64,000 nucleotides of DNA from Aminobacter aganoensis. Its GTDB lineage: Bacteria; Pseudomonadota; Alphaproteobacteria; Rhizobiales; Rhizobiaceae. Position numbers and translations under genes: made by a program. Position 1 is the stretch's first letter, and the number at the start of each line of letters is the position of its first letter. Below, piece by piece: positions 45,518 through 55,345 of this stretch. Where the stretch lies: the NCBI RefSeq assembly GCF_014206975.1, contig NZ_JACHOU010000007.1, positions 124,001 to 188,000 of the forward strand, written 5' to 3'. The notes below the pieces were generated by a model, which was given only the letters and a program-made list of their open reading frames with translations, had not been told where the DNA came from and ran no database searches.

Positions 45518-46569
45518 TGACCAAGCCTTCCGACATATCGCCCGATACGCTGCTCGCCGCCGTGGCGAGCGGGTTGCTGACCGCCGAGCAGGCGCAAGGG
45601 CTGCGCGATCTCGAAAGCGCCAACGCGCCCGTCCTCGACCGGGAACCGCATGACGACGAGAAGTTCCGGTTCATCAGCGGCTTCAGCGACATCTTCGTCA
45701 CCATCGGCCTCGGCCTGTTCCTGGGCGCCCTGGGCTATTTCTCCCGCGACATGGTCGGCAACACCGGCATGTTCGCCGTCATCGCGGCGGCGAGCTGGCT
45801 TCTGGCCGAGTATTTTACCCGCCAGCAACGCATGGCGTTGCCCAGCATCGTGTTGCTCCTGGTCTATGCGGGAGCGGTCTTTTCGACCGTTGCGGAAGCC
45901 TTCAACCCCAGTCTCAGATTCGGCGTGGGTCTCGGCAACCACGGCGGCTTGCCGATCGTCGTCGCAGGCCTTGCCACCGCCGTTGCGGCCGCATTGCACT
46001 ACCGGCGTTTCCGGGTACCGGTGACGATTGCTGCCGGCGTGGCTGCCCTTGTCGCCTCGGTCGTGGGCGTCCTTTTCATGCTCTGGCCGGATTTCGCCGT
46101 CGAGGCGGCCAAGCCCCTGCTGCTGGCCTGCGGCCTTGCCGTGTTCACGCTCGCCATGCGGTTCGACCTGAGCGATCCGCAACGCCAGACCCGGCGCACC
46201 GACATCGCATTCTGGCTGCACATGCTGGCAGCACCGCTGATCGTCCACCCGATGGTCGGCGGGCTGGTTGGCGAGGGCGGCTCCGAGGCGGTTTCAGCGT
46301 GGAGCATCCTGGCAATCTTCATCGCACTGGCGATCGTCGCCCTTGTCGTCGACAGGCGCGCGATCCTTGTTTCCGGCCTGTCCTATGCCGGCTTTGCCTT
46401 CGGCTCGCTGGTCGTCAAGGCCGGACTGTCGGACGGCGTCGTGCCGCTGACCATGCTGGTTCTCGGCGCCCTGGTGCTGTTGCTCAGCGCCGGCTGGCAT
46501 GCGCTGCGACGGACCCTTCTGCCGCTGCTGCCCGGCGCCCTTGCGGTACGGCTTCCAGCCCATACATAA
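45517..46569 (+). CDS. Polytopic membrane protein (DUF2157-like)
   Basis: The 350-residue protein has a soluble N-terminus (about 1-50, with LLTAEQAQGLRDLE, a helix-turn segment of the DUF2157 type) followed by about ten hydrophobic helices. No catalytic motif is visible. The ATG at 45517 shares its A with the upstream stop (TAATG). It lies between the DUF2585 gene and hslU with 29 bp to hslU. Transport or sensing can only be guessed. Confidence 0.75.
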   Translation: MTKPSDISPDTLLAAVASGLLTAEQAQGLRDLESANAPVLDREPHDDEKFRFISGFSDIFVTIGLGLFLGALGYFSRDMVGNTGMFAVIAAASWLLAEYFTRQQRMALPSIVLLLVYAGAVFSTVAEAFNPSLRFGVGLGNHGGLPIVVAGLATAVAAALHYRRFRVPVTIAAGVAALVASVVGVLFMLWPDFAVEAAKPLLLACGLAVFTLAMRFDLSDPQRQTRRTDIAFWLHMLAAPLIVHPMVGGLVGEGGSEAVSAWSILAIFIALAIVALVVDRRAILVSGLSYAGFAFGSLVVKAGLSDGVVPLTMLVLGALVLLLSAGWHALRRTLLPLLPGALAVRLPAHT

Positions 46570-46598
46570 GCCCCAACTGAGTATTCGAGAGTAACGCC

Positions 46599-47906
46599 AT
46601 GTCCACATTCTCTCCCCGTGAGATCGTTTCAGAACTCGACCGCTTCATCATCGGCCAGAAGGACGCCAAGCGCGCCGTGGCGATTGCCCTGCGCAACCGC
46701 TGGCGCCGGCAGCAGCTGGAAGGCCAGATGCGCGAAGAGGTCATGCCCAAGAACATCCTGATGATCGGGCCGACCGGCGTCGGCAAGACCGAGATATCGC
46801 GCCGGCTGGCCAAGCTGGCGGGTGCGCCCTTCGTCAAGGTCGAGGCGACCAAGTTCACCGAGGTCGGCTATGTCGGCCGCGACGTCGAGCAGATCATCCG
46901 CGACCTGGTCGAGGTCGCCATCGGCCTTGTGCGCGAGAAGATGCGCGAAGACGTCAAGGCCCGCGCCCATGTCAACGCAGAGGAGCGCGTGCTCGAGGCG
47001 TTGGTCGGCAAGACCGCGAGCCCGGCGACCCGCGACTCGTTCCGGAAAAAGCTGCGCGACGGCGAGCTCGACGACAAGGAAATCGAGATCCAGGTCGCCG
47101 ACACCGGCACCGGCGGCATGCCGAGCTTCGACATCCCGGGCATGCCCGGCGGCAATGTCGGCGTGCTCAACATCAACGACATGCTGCAAAAGGCGATGGG
47201 CGGCCAGCGCACCAAGGCGCGCAAGACCACCGTCAAGGAATCCTACGCGCTGCTGATCAGCGACGAGTCCGACAAGCTGCTCGACCAGGACGAGGTCGTC
47301 CGCCGTGCGCTCGAGGTCACCGAGAACGAAGGCATCGTCTTCCTCGACGAGATCGACAAGATCGCCCGTGGCGATGTCCATGGCGGCCCCTCGCGCGAAG
47401 GCGTGCAGCGGGACCTGTTGCCGCTCGTCGAAGGCACGACGGTTGCGACCAAATACGGGCAGATCAAGACCGACCACATCCTGTTCATCGCTTCGGGCGC
47501 GTTCCACGTCTCCAAGCCGTCGGACCTGCTGCCGGAACTGCAGGGCCGCCTGCCGATCCGCGTCGAGTTACGCGCGCTGGAAAAGGACGACTTCCGCCGC
47601 ATCCTGACGGAGACGGAAGCCAGCCTGATCAAGCAGTACATCGCCCTGATGAACACCGAAGGCGTCGACCTCGAATTCACCGACGACGCCATCGATGCAC
47701 TCGCCGGCATCGCGGTCGACCTCAACGCCTCGGTCGAGAACATCGGCGCGCGGCGCCTGCAGACGGTGATGGAACGCGTGCTCGACGAGATCTCCTACGA
47801 CGCACCGGACCGCAACGGCACGTCGGTCAAGATCGACGCCGCCTATGTCGAAAAGCATGTCGGCGATCTCTCGCGCAACACCGACCTGTCGCGCTTCATT
47901 CTCTAA
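46599..47906 (+). CDS. hslU: ATP-dependent protease ATPase subunit HslU
   Basis: The 435-residue AAA+ unfoldase has Walker A in [19 protein letters not shown], Walker B in [12 protein letters not shown], the pore loop region at [11 protein letters not shown], and the sensor-2 end [20 protein letters not shown]. It ends in LSRFIL, the C-terminal tail that docks into HslV. It is complete. hslU is separated from hslV by three coupled genes, rather than by a few bases as in E. coli. Confidence 0.97.
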   Translation: MSTFSPREIVSELDRFIIGQKDAKRAVAIALRNRWRRQQLEGQMREEVMPKNILMIGPTGVGKTEISRRLAKLAGAPFVKVEATKFTEVGYVGRDVEQIIRDLVEVAIGLVREKMREDVKARAHVNAEERVLEALVGKTASPATRDSFRKKLRDGELDDKEIEIQVADTGTGGMPSFDIPGMPGGNVGVLNINDMLQKAMGGQRTKARKTTVKESYALLISDESDKLLDQDEVVRRALEVTENEGIVFLDEIDKIARGDVHGGPSREGVQRDLLPLVEGTTVATKYGQIKTDHILFIASGAFHVSKPSDLLPELQGRLPIRVELRALEKDDFRRILTETEASLIKQYIALMNTEGVDLEFTDDAIDALAGIAVDLNASVENIGARRLQTVMERVLDEISYDAPDRNGTSVKIDAAYVEKHVGDLSRNTDLSRFIL

Positions 47907-47914
47907 AAGCTTCA

Positions 47915-47943
47915 GCGGCGGCCTGCCTTGCGCAGGTCGCCGC
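47915..47943 (+). terminator. Strong hairpin after hslU, no T-run
   Basis: GCGGCG/CGCCGC and CCTGC/GCAGG form a 12-bp stem (one G-U) with a 5-nt loop, 8 bp after the hslU stop. There is no T-tract, so it may cap the 3' end rather than terminate. Confidence 0.4.
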
Positions 47944-48068
47944 CCTGCCCGACCTGTGGCCGAATGGAACCATCCCGCCAGGTTTCGCAGCATCGGGCGA
48001 CAACGCCCTCGACTAAGCGTGGGGCATTTTCTAATTTGCCCTGACAAAGCTTGGGCATACATCAGCAT

Positions 48069-49031
48069 ATGAAACGTGCATTTCTCACTGCATTTCTCCT
48101 CGCGGCAGCCTTCAGCACGCCGCAGGCATCGGCTGCCACGACGGTGGTTGCCGCCGGCAACGTGCATGCCGAACAGCCCGACGTGCCCGGCGCCTCGTCC
48201 AAGCGCACGAGAGCGGGCAAGACCACGTTCGACGCCAAGTACCGCAAGGTCTACGCGCTGCTGCAGAACGACGACGAATTGCGCGGCAAGATCAAGTCGG
48301 TGGCGCGCGCTTACGGCATCGACCCGATGCACATCGTCGGGGCCATCGTCGGCGAGCACACCTACAATGTCGACGCCTACGACCGGCTGCAGACCTATTA
48401 CGTCAAGGCGGTGTCCTACCTCTCCAGCAAGCTGCGCTTCGCCTATGAGGGCGAGGACATCTCCGATTTCATCAAGCGGCCCGAGTTCGCCGAATGCGCC
48501 GGCAAATCGGGCAGCTACGACCTGTGGGAATGCCGCGAGCGCGTGTGGAACCAGGACTTCCGCGGCAAGAGCGTCGGCGGCACCAGCTTTCCCAACGACC
48601 GGTTCAGCGCCACCTTCTTCCAGCCCTTCTATGCCGGCCAGACCTTCGGCATCGGCCAGCTCAACCCGCTGACCGCACTGCAGATGAGCGACATGGTGAA
48701 CAAGGTGTCGCGCCTGCCCAAGCTCGACGAGAGCGACCCGAATGCCGTCTACAAGACCATCATGGACCCCGACCTGACGCTGCCATACGTCGCCGCGACG
48801 CTGAAGACCTCGATCGACGCCTACAAAAGCATCGCCGGCTTCGATATTTCGGGCAATCCGGGGCTGACCGCCACGCTCTACAATGTCGGTAGTCCCGAGG
48901 CGCGGGCCTATGCGCTCAAGGCCGAGAACGACCGGCGCCAGGGCGCCGGCGAAGAACCCAAGGTGCCCGAGGAAAATTACTACGGCTGGCTGGTCAACGA
49001 CCGCCTCGACGAGCTCAAGGCGCTGTTTTAG
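48069..49031 (+). CDS. DUF1402 family exported protein
   Basis: The 320-residue protein starts with a signal peptide MKRAFLTAFLLAAAFSTPQASA. The mature part includes HIVGAIVGEHTYNVDAYDRLQTYYVKA and FYAGQTFGIGQLNPLTALQMSD; the E in 'IVGEHTYN' with the downstream G-I-G-Q-L-N-P-L segment resembles a lysozyme-like, transglycosylase fold. This matches DUF1402. A peptidoglycan-linked function is possible (inference). Its stop overlaps that of the convergent HTH gene (49028-49031). Confidence 0.78.
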   Translation: MKRAFLTAFLLAAAFSTPQASAATTVVAAGNVHAEQPDVPGASSKRTRAGKTTFDAKYRKVYALLQNDDELRGKIKSVARAYGIDPMHIVGAIVGEHTYNVDAYDRLQTYYVKAVSYLSSKLRFAYEGEDISDFIKRPEFAECAGKSGSYDLWECRERVWNQDFRGKSVGGTSFPNDRFSATFFQPFYAGQTFGIGQLNPLTALQMSDMVNKVSRLPKLDESDPNAVYKTIMDPDLTLPYVAATLKTSIDAYKSIAGFDISGNPGLTATLYNVGSPEARAYALKAENDRRQGAGEEPKVPEENYYGWLVNDRLDELKALF

Positions 49032-49402
49032 CCACGCTTCTTCCGCGCAATCGCGTTGCGGACGTGAACGTTGAGGGCGGCCAGTTCGGTCTCGTTCAAT
49101 TCGCCAATGGCCTGGGCCAGCAGATTGGCGAGCTCGGTGGCGGCAGGCGAAAGCCCCGCCGTGTCGACGACGACGCGCGGATGCGAGCCCTCCGCCAGTT
49201 TCTGCAGTTCCTCGGCATCGTCCCAGATGACGTTGAAGTAGCCGATGATCTTCTGGATCATCGCCCAGGTCGGCACGCCGCGATGGCCGTGCTCCAGGGC
49301 CGAGAGGTAGGCGGCGCTGACGCCGATGGTGGCGGCCATGTCCTTCTGGCTGACGCCGCGCTCGCGCCGAAGTTCGCGGATGCGTTCGCCGAGCGGGGTC
49401 AT
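49028..49402 (-). CDS. XRE-family HTH transcriptional regulator
   Basis: The 124-residue regulator has a lambda-repressor-like helix-turn-helix at 3-60: LGERIRELRRERGVSQKDMAATIGVSAAYLSALEHGHRG, then a C-terminal helical part (LSPAATELANLLAQAIGELNETELAALNVHVRNAI). No ligand domain is seen. It overlaps smr upstream by 4 bp, so it is co-expressed with smr and mltA. Confidence 0.88.
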   Translation of the reverse strand: MTPLGERIRELRRERGVSQKDMAATIGVSAAYLSALEHGHRGVPTWAMIQKIIGYFNVIWDDAEELQKLAEGSHPRVVVDTAGLSPAATELANLLAQAIGELNETELAALNVHVRNAIARKKRG

Positions 49403-49947
49403 GCGCCAGGCCTCCGCCTGATCCTGATGTAGAGCGCACCGGAGCCGCCATGATGGCGCTCGGCATGGTCCTGGCTCGAAATCAGCATGCGGAAGGGCGC
49501 AGTGTCGAGCCAGGCCGGAACCATGCGCTTCAGAACGCCGTCACCACCCTTCGAATTGCCCTTGCCGGTGATGACCAGTACGTAGCGCAGGCCGCCTGCA
49601 TGCGCCCGGCTCAGGAAGGCATACAATAGCGAATAGGCCTCGTCCTGCGTCATGCCATGAAGATCGACCCGGCCCTCGATCGGCAGGCGACCCTTGGAGA
49701 GCTTGTCGCGTGTCGGAACATCGAGCGAATGGGCGACATACTGCCGCTTTGGTGGCTTGGCGGGCGCCGGCGCAAGCTGCTCGGCGGTGATTTTCGCCGG
49801 CATGGCCTCGGTCTTCGGTGCCTCGACCTTGGCAACTTCGGGAACCTCGACCGCCCTCTTGCCCTTGAGCGGCGAGGTGGTGCGGGCGATGACGTTCCAC
49901 AGCACGCGCTCTTCGTCGCTCAGCTTGCGTTCGCGACGGGTGCTCAT
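49399..49947 (-). CDS. Smr-domain protein
   Basis: The 182-residue protein has a basic N-terminus and a C-terminal Smr domain: GRVDLHGMTQDEAYSLLYAFL, RYVLVITGKGNSKGGDGVLKRMVPAWLD, HGGSGALYIRIRR. These are the D-L-H-G, T-G-x-G and G-G-x-G-A marks. Stand-alone Smr proteins bind or nick nucleic acids, often branched DNA or mRNA on stalled ribosomes. The ATG at 49947 overlaps the mltA stop (ATGA); a longer start at 49965 is less likely. Confidence 0.9.
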   Translation of the reverse strand: MSTRRERKLSDEERVLWNVIARTTSPLKGKRAVEVPEVAKVEAPKTEAMPAKITAEQLAPAPAKPPKRQYVAHSLDVPTRDKLSKGRLPIEGRVDLHGMTQDEAYSLLYAFLSRAHAGGLRYVLVITGKGNSKGGDGVLKRMVPAWLDTAPFRMLISSQDHAERHHGGSGALYIRIRRRPGA

Positions 49948-51047
49948 GAATCGAACCCCGCACACAGGGACTTCGGCACAAGCGCGAAGAAATCGGCATC
50001 GTTGCGGACGACGCCGGCAATCTCTCCGGCTGCAATACCCGATCCGGCGAACAGATCGCCGCGCGCCTGGCCGGTGATGGCCGAACCGGTGTCCTGGGCG
50101 ATCATCAGCCGGGCGAAAGGAGTGCCGCCAAATGCGGTCAGCGACGGCGCGGCGATGAAGAACGGCGTGCCGAACGTGTGCAGCAGGCGGTCGACGGCAA
50201 CCGACCGGCCCGGTGTCAGCGGCACCTTTGCCGCGGCGATCGGCCCGAGGGCGGGGTCATCGACCTCCGCATGCCTGAAGAAGATGTAGGACCGGTTCTG
50301 CCACAGGATCTCGTCGACGCGATGGGGGTTGGCCTTGAACCACGCCCGGATCGACTGCATCGTCACCTTTTCGAGCGGGATTTCGCCGATTTTTGCGAGA
50401 ATTCCGCCCGGACCCGTGAAGCGCTGGCCGGATTTTGCGGCATAGGTGACGCGCCGCAGCGACCCGTCGGTCATCAACAGCCGCGCAGCGCCCTGCACAT
50501 GGACGAAAAACGCATCGACCGGGTCGGCCAGCCAGGCGATCTCCAGATCCTTGCCCGACAAGGCGCCCTGTTCGATCGCCGGCCGGTCGCAATATTCGAC
50601 GAGCCCGTCTGGCGTCTGCCGGGCGAAGGCGAGGTAAGGGTCCATGCGGGCCGGGCGGTTGTCGTCGTCGACATCGACGAGATCGGCCGGGCGCGACAGC
50701 AACGGCACCCGGAAAATGTCGGTGCGGACGGGCGATGCCTCGACTTCCGGCTCGTAGAAACCCGTGACCAGACCATGGTCGCGGCCATCCGGCACGACAA
50801 AGGCCGGCTGGAAATGGCGTTCGAAGAATTCGCGGGCCGCAGCGCCGGTCGTTGCCGGTTGTTCGCGGGCCTCGGCATAGGATGGGCCGAAAGCATCGAA
50901 AGCGACGCCGAGGGCGCCGCTGCGATAGGGTTTGGTCAGGACATGAAAGGCGGAGCGCCGGAAGGCTTCGAAAGCGGCCAGCTGGTCATCTTCCAGCCAG
51001 CCGGGGAGGTCTGCGAACGTGACCTGGCGAAGCGCAGGCGAGAGCGA
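49944..51047 (-). CDS. mltA: Membrane-bound lytic transglycosylase MltA-like
   Basis: From the GTG at 51047 the protein has about 367 residues (VSLSPALRQVTFADLPGW...). The MltA domain has VTGFYEPEVEASPVRTDIFRVPLLSRP, and the C-terminal 3D domain has AQDTGSAITGQARGDLFAGSG with the three aspartates. It cuts the MurNAc-GlcNAc bond to 1,6-anhydro products. An ATG at 51149 would add 34 residues but overlap timA by 77 bp; GTG 26 bp after the timA stop seems simpler. No signal peptide is visible in either form, which is odd for a lipoprotein enzyme. Confidence 0.9.
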   Translation of the reverse strand, partial: SLSPALRQVTFADLPGWLEDDQLAAFEAFRRSAFHVLTKPYRSGALGVAFDAFGPSYAEAREQPATTGAAAREFFERHFQPAFVVPDGRDHGLVTGFYEPEVEASPVRTDIFRVPLLSRPADLVDVDDDNRPARMDPYLAFARQTPDGLVEYCDRPAIEQGALSGKDLEIAWLADPVDAFFVHVQGAARLLMTDGSLRRVTYAAKSGQRFTGPGGILAKIGEIPLEKVTMQSIRAWFKANPHRVDEILWQNRSYIFFRHAEVDDPALGPIAAAKVPLTPGRSVAVDRLLHTFGTPFFIAAPSLTAFGGTPFARLMIAQDTGSAITGQARGDLFAGSGIAAGEIAGVVRNDADFFALVPKSLCAGFDS

Positions 51048-51072
51048 CACGGGCTTCGCCCGCCGCGCACGA

Positions 51073-51780
51073 TCAGTCTTCTTCCTCGGTGGCGACGAGC
51101 TTCCAGTTCGGGTCGCGCGAGCGGGTGTCGCGGGCGAAGGTCCAGACATCCTTGACCTCGGCCACCGTCTCCGGATCGCCGTCGATGACGTCGCCAGCCT
51201 TGTCGCGCGTCGCCGAGATCAGCTCCGAGACGATGCGCAGCGTGACATGGGCCTCGCCGCCCTTCATCTCGGCCGAAACGATGTCGGCCTTGTCGATGCC
51301 GACGAAGGACGACTGGATCTTCTCCGAACGGCCCTCGCGCTCGGCGATTGCCGCGACGAAGCCATCGAATACCTCGCGCGAAAGCAGGTTCTTGAGCGTC
51401 TTGCGGTCGCCGTCGGCATAAGCCATGACGATCATCTCGTAGGCCATCTTGGCGCCTTCGACAAAACCCTTGGGTTCGAAGGACGCATCGGCATCCTTGA
51501 TGGCGCGTAGTCCCTTGTTGAGGTCGGTGCCCGGCTTGGCAAAGGCGTCGATGGCGACATAGGCGTCCTCGGCGGCTTCGCCCGCCGCACGCTTGCGCGG
51601 CAGCGACACGACGTTCTCGGACTTGCCGTTGGCGTCCTGCGGCTTGCTGCGGGCCGCGGTGTAGGGATCGAAAGGCGGGCGTTCGTTGCCAGTGCGGCGG
51701 CCGAGCACGTTGCGCAGCTGGAAGAAGATCACCACCGCTGCGATCAGAAAGAAAATCGTGCCGAAATCGAAGAATTCCAT
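51073..51780 (-). CDS. timA: Tim44/TimA family inner-membrane protein
   Basis: The 235-residue protein has an N-terminal membrane anchor (about 5-22, FGTIFFLIAAVVIFFQLRNVLGRRTG) and a C-terminal Tim44 domain (SFVGIDKADIVSAEMKGGEAHVTLRIVSELIS through VWTFARDTRSRDPNWKLVATEEE). It is the bacterial relative of mitochondrial Tim44. It is divergent from fxsA, with secB further on, and this whole timA-fxsA-secB-dnaQ order is typical of Rhizobiales. Confidence 0.9.
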   Translation of the reverse strand: MEFFDFGTIFFLIAAVVIFFQLRNVLGRRTGNERPPFDPYTAARSKPQDANGKSENVVSLPRKRAAGEAAEDAYVAIDAFAKPGTDLNKGLRAIKDADASFEPKGFVEGAKMAYEMIVMAYADGDRKTLKNLLSREVFDGFVAAIAEREGRSEKIQSSFVGIDKADIVSAEMKGGEAHVTLRIVSELISATRDKAGDVIDGDPETVAEVKDVWTFARDTRSRDPNWKLVATEEED

Positions 51781-51994
51781 ATCTTCCCGCCGATCCGTCC
51801 CTTGTTCACGGCCGAAGCCTGACTATCTGCCAATTGCCGGCGCTTTTGGGGCGCCCCTTAGCCTTTGCATATAGAACGCATGCGCCGATCATTCAAATCA
51901 AAGGCGCAGCGCCCTATCTAAAGATGTATGCGGTATGCCTGTGACCGCATATCGATGTCACGTCAACTCAAACCGGACCGGATCGACGCCCTTC

Positions 51995-52468
51995 ATGCTG
52001 CCTCTCCTGATCCTTGCCTTGCCCTTGCTCGAAATTGCCGGCTTCGTGGTTGTCGGCAGCGAGATCGGCGTGCTGGCGACCATCGGCCTGATCCTGCTCA
52101 GCGGTATCGTCGGCTCGATCCTGCTGCGGGTGCAGGGTTTTGGCGTGATGACCAGGATCCGTACCGAGATGGACGCAGGCCGCGATCCTTCCAAGGAACT
52201 GGCCAACGGCGCGATGATCGTGCTGGCCGGCATCCTGCTGCTGATCCCCGGCTTCCTCACCGACATCGTCGGCATCCTACTGTTCCTGCCGCCGGTCCGC
52301 GCCCTGGCCTGGCGCTTCCTCGGCAAGCGGGTGCGCTTCACCACCGGGTTCAGCGGCTTTGCCCGTCGCGGCGGCCCGGCCGGCGGCAAGACCATCGACC
52401 TCGACGCGGACGACTTTTCGCGCCAGCCAGACCCGAATTCGCCCTGGCGTTCGATCCGCGACGAGTAG
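51995..52468 (+). CDS. fxsA: FxsA family membrane protein
   Basis: The 157-residue protein has about three membrane helices in the FxsA domain: LPLLILALPLLEIAGFVVVGSEIGVLATIGLILLSGIVGSILLR and GAMIVLAGILLLIPGFLTDIVGILLFLPPVR, with the L-P-G-F-x-T-D motif. The C-terminus is polar. FxsA proteins affect phage T7 exclusion in E. coli; the role here is unknown. I chose the ATG at 51995, since the longer frame from 51935 adds a non-conserved 20 residues. Confidence 0.92.
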   Translation: MLPLLILALPLLEIAGFVVVGSEIGVLATIGLILLSGIVGSILLRVQGFGVMTRIRTEMDAGRDPSKELANGAMIVLAGILLLIPGFLTDIVGILLFLPPVRALAWRFLGKRVRFTTGFSGFARRGGPAGGKTIDLDADDFSRQPDPNSPWRSIRDE

Positions 52469-52579
52469 GCCTGAAGCCTGCAACGCCGGCAAAACCTTGT
52501 CTTGGCATGCCGAGCGTGGTAGCCAACGCGCGATTTCAATACGGGCCGCGCCGCGGCCGAGCCAAGAGGACATGGGCTT

Positions 52580-53074
52580 ATGGCCACGAATGAAGCGCCG
52601 GAAGGCGCCAACGGCAACGGTAACGCACAGCAGCCCACGCTCAACGTGCTGGCGCAGTATGTGAAGGACCTGTCCTTCGAGAGCCCCGGCGCACCGAATT
52701 CGCTGCGCGGCCGCGACAAGGCTCCCGGCATCAACATCAACGTCAACGTCAACGCCAACCCGATGACGGACAAGCAGTTCGACGTCAACCTGACGCTGAG
52801 CGCCAAGGCCGCCTTCGACAAGGACGTCCTGTTCAACGTCGAGCTGGTCTATGGCGGCGTCTTCCGCATCGACGGGTTCCCGCAGGAACACATGCTGCCG
52901 CTGCTCTTCATCGAGTGCCCGCGCCTGCTGTTCCCCTTCGCCCGCCAGATCATCGCCGAAGCGACCCGCAACGGCGGCTTCCCGCCGCTGATGCTCGATC
53001 CGATCGACTTCGCGCAGATGTTCCAGCAGAAGATCGCCGAGGAAAAGGCCGCTTCGCAGGTCAAGGTCAGCTAA
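52580..53074 (+). CDS. secB: Protein-export chaperone SecB
   Basis: The 164-residue chaperone holds preproteins unfolded for SecA. Core strands [32 protein letters not shown] and the C-terminal helix region [32 protein letters not shown] are all present. Asn/Gly-rich N-terminal tail is typical. It is followed by a bidirectional terminator and convergent dnaQ. Confidence 0.97.
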   Translation: MATNEAPEGANGNGNAQQPTLNVLAQYVKDLSFESPGAPNSLRGRDKAPGININVNVNANPMTDKQFDVNLTLSAKAAFDKDVLFNVELVYGGVFRIDGFPQEHMLPLLFIECPRLLFPFARQIIAEATRNGGFPPLMLDPIDFAQMFQQKIAEEKAASQVKVS

Positions 53075-53096
53075 CCAGCTGCCCGCGCAACTCTCG

Positions 53097-53126
53097 AAAG
53101 CCCGGCCTCAGCGCCGGGCTTTTTTG
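53097..53126. terminator. Bidirectional terminator between secB and dnaQ
   Basis: AAAGCCCGGC and GCCGGGCTTTTTT form a 9-bp stem with a short loop and U-tracts mainly for the plus strand. It serves convergent secB and dnaQ. Confidence 0.85.
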
Positions 53127-53136
53127 CATCCGGCGC

Positions 53137-53853
53137 TCAGTTCGGCTCGGCGGGAGAAAGCAGCGTGGCCCAGATCGCCTTTTCGCCGAGGGTTCCGACC
53201 AGCTTCTCGTGCGCGGCAAGTTCTGCCTCGCTCAGCCGGGACGGCAGCGGCTCGGGCCGGGTGGCGATGACGATCTCGATCTGCCGTGTCGACCCGCCAT
53301 TGGCGCCGGATGACGAAAAGCTGTCCAGCACCAGCGCGGACTGCTTGCCGCCGATCAGCTCGATATAGACCTCGGCCAGGAGCTCGGAATCGAGCAACGC
53401 GCCGTGCTTGGTGCGGCGGCTGTTGTCGATGCCGTAGCGCCGGCACAGCGCATCGAGCGAATTCGGGCCCATCGGATGCTTGCGTCGGGCAAGCGCCAGC
53501 GTATCGATCAGGCGCTCGGCTTCGATCGCCGCCTGGTCGAGCCGCGCGAACTCGGCATTGATGAAACCCAGGTCGAAGGTGCCATTGTGCGCGACGAGCT
53601 TGGCGCCATCGATGAATTCGACGAATTCGTCGAGGATCTCGGAAAAGGTCGGCTTGCCCTCGAGGTCGGCGTTGGAGATGCCGTGCACCGCCTGGGCATC
53701 GGGATGGACCTGCCGCCCCTGGGGGTTGATGTATTTGTGGAAGGTCCGGCCGGTCGGAAAGCGGTTGATCATCTCGATTCCGCCGATCTCGATCACGCGG
53801 TCCTCGCGGTTGTCGAGGCCGGTCGTTTCCGTATCGAAAATGATCTCGCGCAC
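53137..53853 (-). CDS. dnaQ: DNA polymerase III epsilon subunit (proofreading exonuclease)
   Basis: The 238-residue DEDDh exonuclease has Exo I EIIFDTETTGLD, Exo II VAHNGTFDLGFIN, Exo III KHGALLDSELLAEVY. It proofreads for the replicative polymerase. The start is GTG at 53853, 8 nt after GGAG; a longer frame to 53904 begins without a plausible ribosome binding site. It follows coaE by 68 bp on the minus strand. Confidence 0.96.
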   Translation of the reverse strand: MREIIFDTETTGLDNREDRVIEIGGIEMINRFPTGRTFHKYINPQGRQVHPDAQAVHGISNADLEGKPTFSEILDEFVEFIDGAKLVAHNGTFDLGFINAEFARLDQAAIEAERLIDTLALARRKHPMGPNSLDALCRRYGIDNSRRTKHGALLDSELLAEVYIELIGGKQSALVLDSFSSSGANGGSTRQIEIVIATRPEPLPSRLSEAELAAHEKLVGTLGEKAIWATLLSPAEPN

Positions 53854-53921
53854 GTGGTGATTCTCCTTGGCGCGAGCATGCCCGCACAGGCAGCCGGCGG
53901 ACAAGTGCGGCGATTCTGGGG

Positions 53922-54512
53922 TTAGGGCTTTCCCACCGTCAAATCGGCGATGATGGCACGCACGGCCTGTCGCGCGGCGTCGAGACCGTGGCCGGTGTCG
54001 ACGATGTAGTCGGCAAGCTTGCGCTTTTCGGCGTCGGGGACCTGCTTGGCGAGGATCGCCTCGAATTTCTGCTCGGTCATGCCGGGGCGAGCCAGCACGC
54101 GTTCGCGCTGGACCTGCGGCGATGCGGTGACCACCACAACCCTGTCGACCCGGCCACGGCCATTGGTTTCAAACAGCAGGGGAATGTCGAGCAGGGCAAT
54201 CGGCGCAGCTGCGGCACGGCTGCGCTCCAGGAACGCATTCGCATCGGCGCGGACGAGGGGATGTATGATGGCCTCGAGCTTCTTCAATGCCGCGCCGTCG
54301 CCCAGGACATGACGGGCGAGCTCGGTACGATCGACGATGCCGTCCTTGACCGTTCCGGGAAAGGCCGCCTCGATCAGGGGGGCTGCGTCGCCGGCATAAA
54401 GCCGATGCACCGCCTCGTCGGAATCATGGACCGGGACACCGGCTTCGGCGAACATCCTGGCTGTCGTCGACTTGCCCATGCCGATCGACCCTGTCAGACC
54501 GAGGACGATCAT
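53922..54512 (-). CDS. coaE: Dephospho-CoA kinase
   Basis: The 196-residue kinase does the last step of CoA synthesis. The P-loop is [31 protein letters not shown], with the D-S-D substrate motif; [12 protein letters not shown] is the lid/hinge region. The start overlaps the aroE stop by 4 bp. coaA, the first CoA step, is also in this window at 38.8-39.8 kb. Confidence 0.97.
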   Translation of the reverse strand: MIVLGLTGSIGMGKSTTARMFAEAGVPVHDSDEAVHRLYAGDAAPLIEAAFPGTVKDGIVDRTELARHVLGDGAALKKLEAIIHPLVRADANAFLERSRAAAAPIALLDIPLLFETNGRGRVDRVVVVTASPQVQRERVLARPGMTEQKFEAILAKQVPDAEKRKLADYIVDTGHGLDAARQAVRAIIADLTVGKP

Positions 54513-55345
54513 TTCTTCCGGTCCATGTCGGCAACGATCAGGTTTCGAAGGTCCGCGGTGACCTCCGGGCGGCGGCCGAACCAGCGTTCGAAGCCAGGCA
54601 CGGCCTGGTGCAGCAGCATTCCGAGGCCATCGACCGTCTTGAGGCCACGGGCCCTTGCAGCGGCGAGCAGCGGCGTTTCGAGGGGGACGTAGACGATGTC
54701 GGTGACAATCGCATGGCCGGGCAGGGTTGCGGGATCGGCAGGCAGGCCCTCATTGCCATGCATGCCAAGCGCCGTGGTGTTGACCAGCAAGGATGCATCG
54801 CCGAGCAGTTCCGGCGTTGCCGCCGGTGGATGCGCAGTCACACCGGTGCCGAACTGGCCGGCAAGCTGTTCGGCGCGGGCAACCGTGCGGTTGACGATGC
54901 GGATATCCTTGAAGCCGCGCTGCTTGAGCGCATGGATGATCGCCCGCGACGCACCGCCGGCGCCCAGAACGACGGCGACATCTCCCTCGGCCCAGCGCGG
55001 GGCAAGGTGATCGAGATTGGCGGCAAAACCATAGGCGTCGGTATTGCCGCCCCACAGCACGCCATCCTCGAACCACAGCGTGTTGACGGCGCCTATCTGT
55101 TCGGCGGCCTCGTCGCGGCGCTGGACGGCGGCGAAGGCGGCCTCCTTGTGCGGGATCGTCACATTGCCGCCCTGCAGGCCAGCGGCGGCAAGCCCACCCA
55201 GAAAGGCGGCGAAATCGGCCGGAGCCACGTCGATTGCCGTGTAGCTGCCGTCGATGCCGTAGCTCTTCAGCCAATGGCCATGGATCAGCGGCGAGCGCGA
55301 ATGCACGATCGGGTGGCCGCAGACGAATGCCTTCAGCTCAGCCAT
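54509..55345 (-). CDS. aroE: Shikimate dehydrogenase
   Basis: The 278-residue NADP enzyme reduces 3-dehydroshikimate. Substrate loop [11 protein letters not shown] and catalytic Lys in [10 protein letters not shown]; cofactor loop [18 protein letters not shown]-terminal [10 protein letters not shown]. The ATG at 55345 overlaps the maf end by 8 bp; a longer frame to 55450 is a shadow. It runs in the maf-aroE-coaE-dnaQ order common in alphaproteobacteria. Confidence 0.97.
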   Translation of the reverse strand: MAELKAFVCGHPIVHSRSPLIHGHWLKSYGIDGSYTAIDVAPADFAAFLGGLAAAGLQGGNVTIPHKEAAFAAVQRRDEAAEQIGAVNTLWFEDGVLWGGNTDAYGFAANLDHLAPRWAEGDVAVVLGAGGASRAIIHALKQRGFKDIRIVNRTVARAEQLAGQFGTGVTAHPPAATPELLGDASLLVNTTALGMHGNEGLPADPATLPGHAIVTDIVYVPLETPLLAAARARGLKTVDGLGMLLHQAVPGFERWFGRRPEVTADLRNLIVADMDRKK

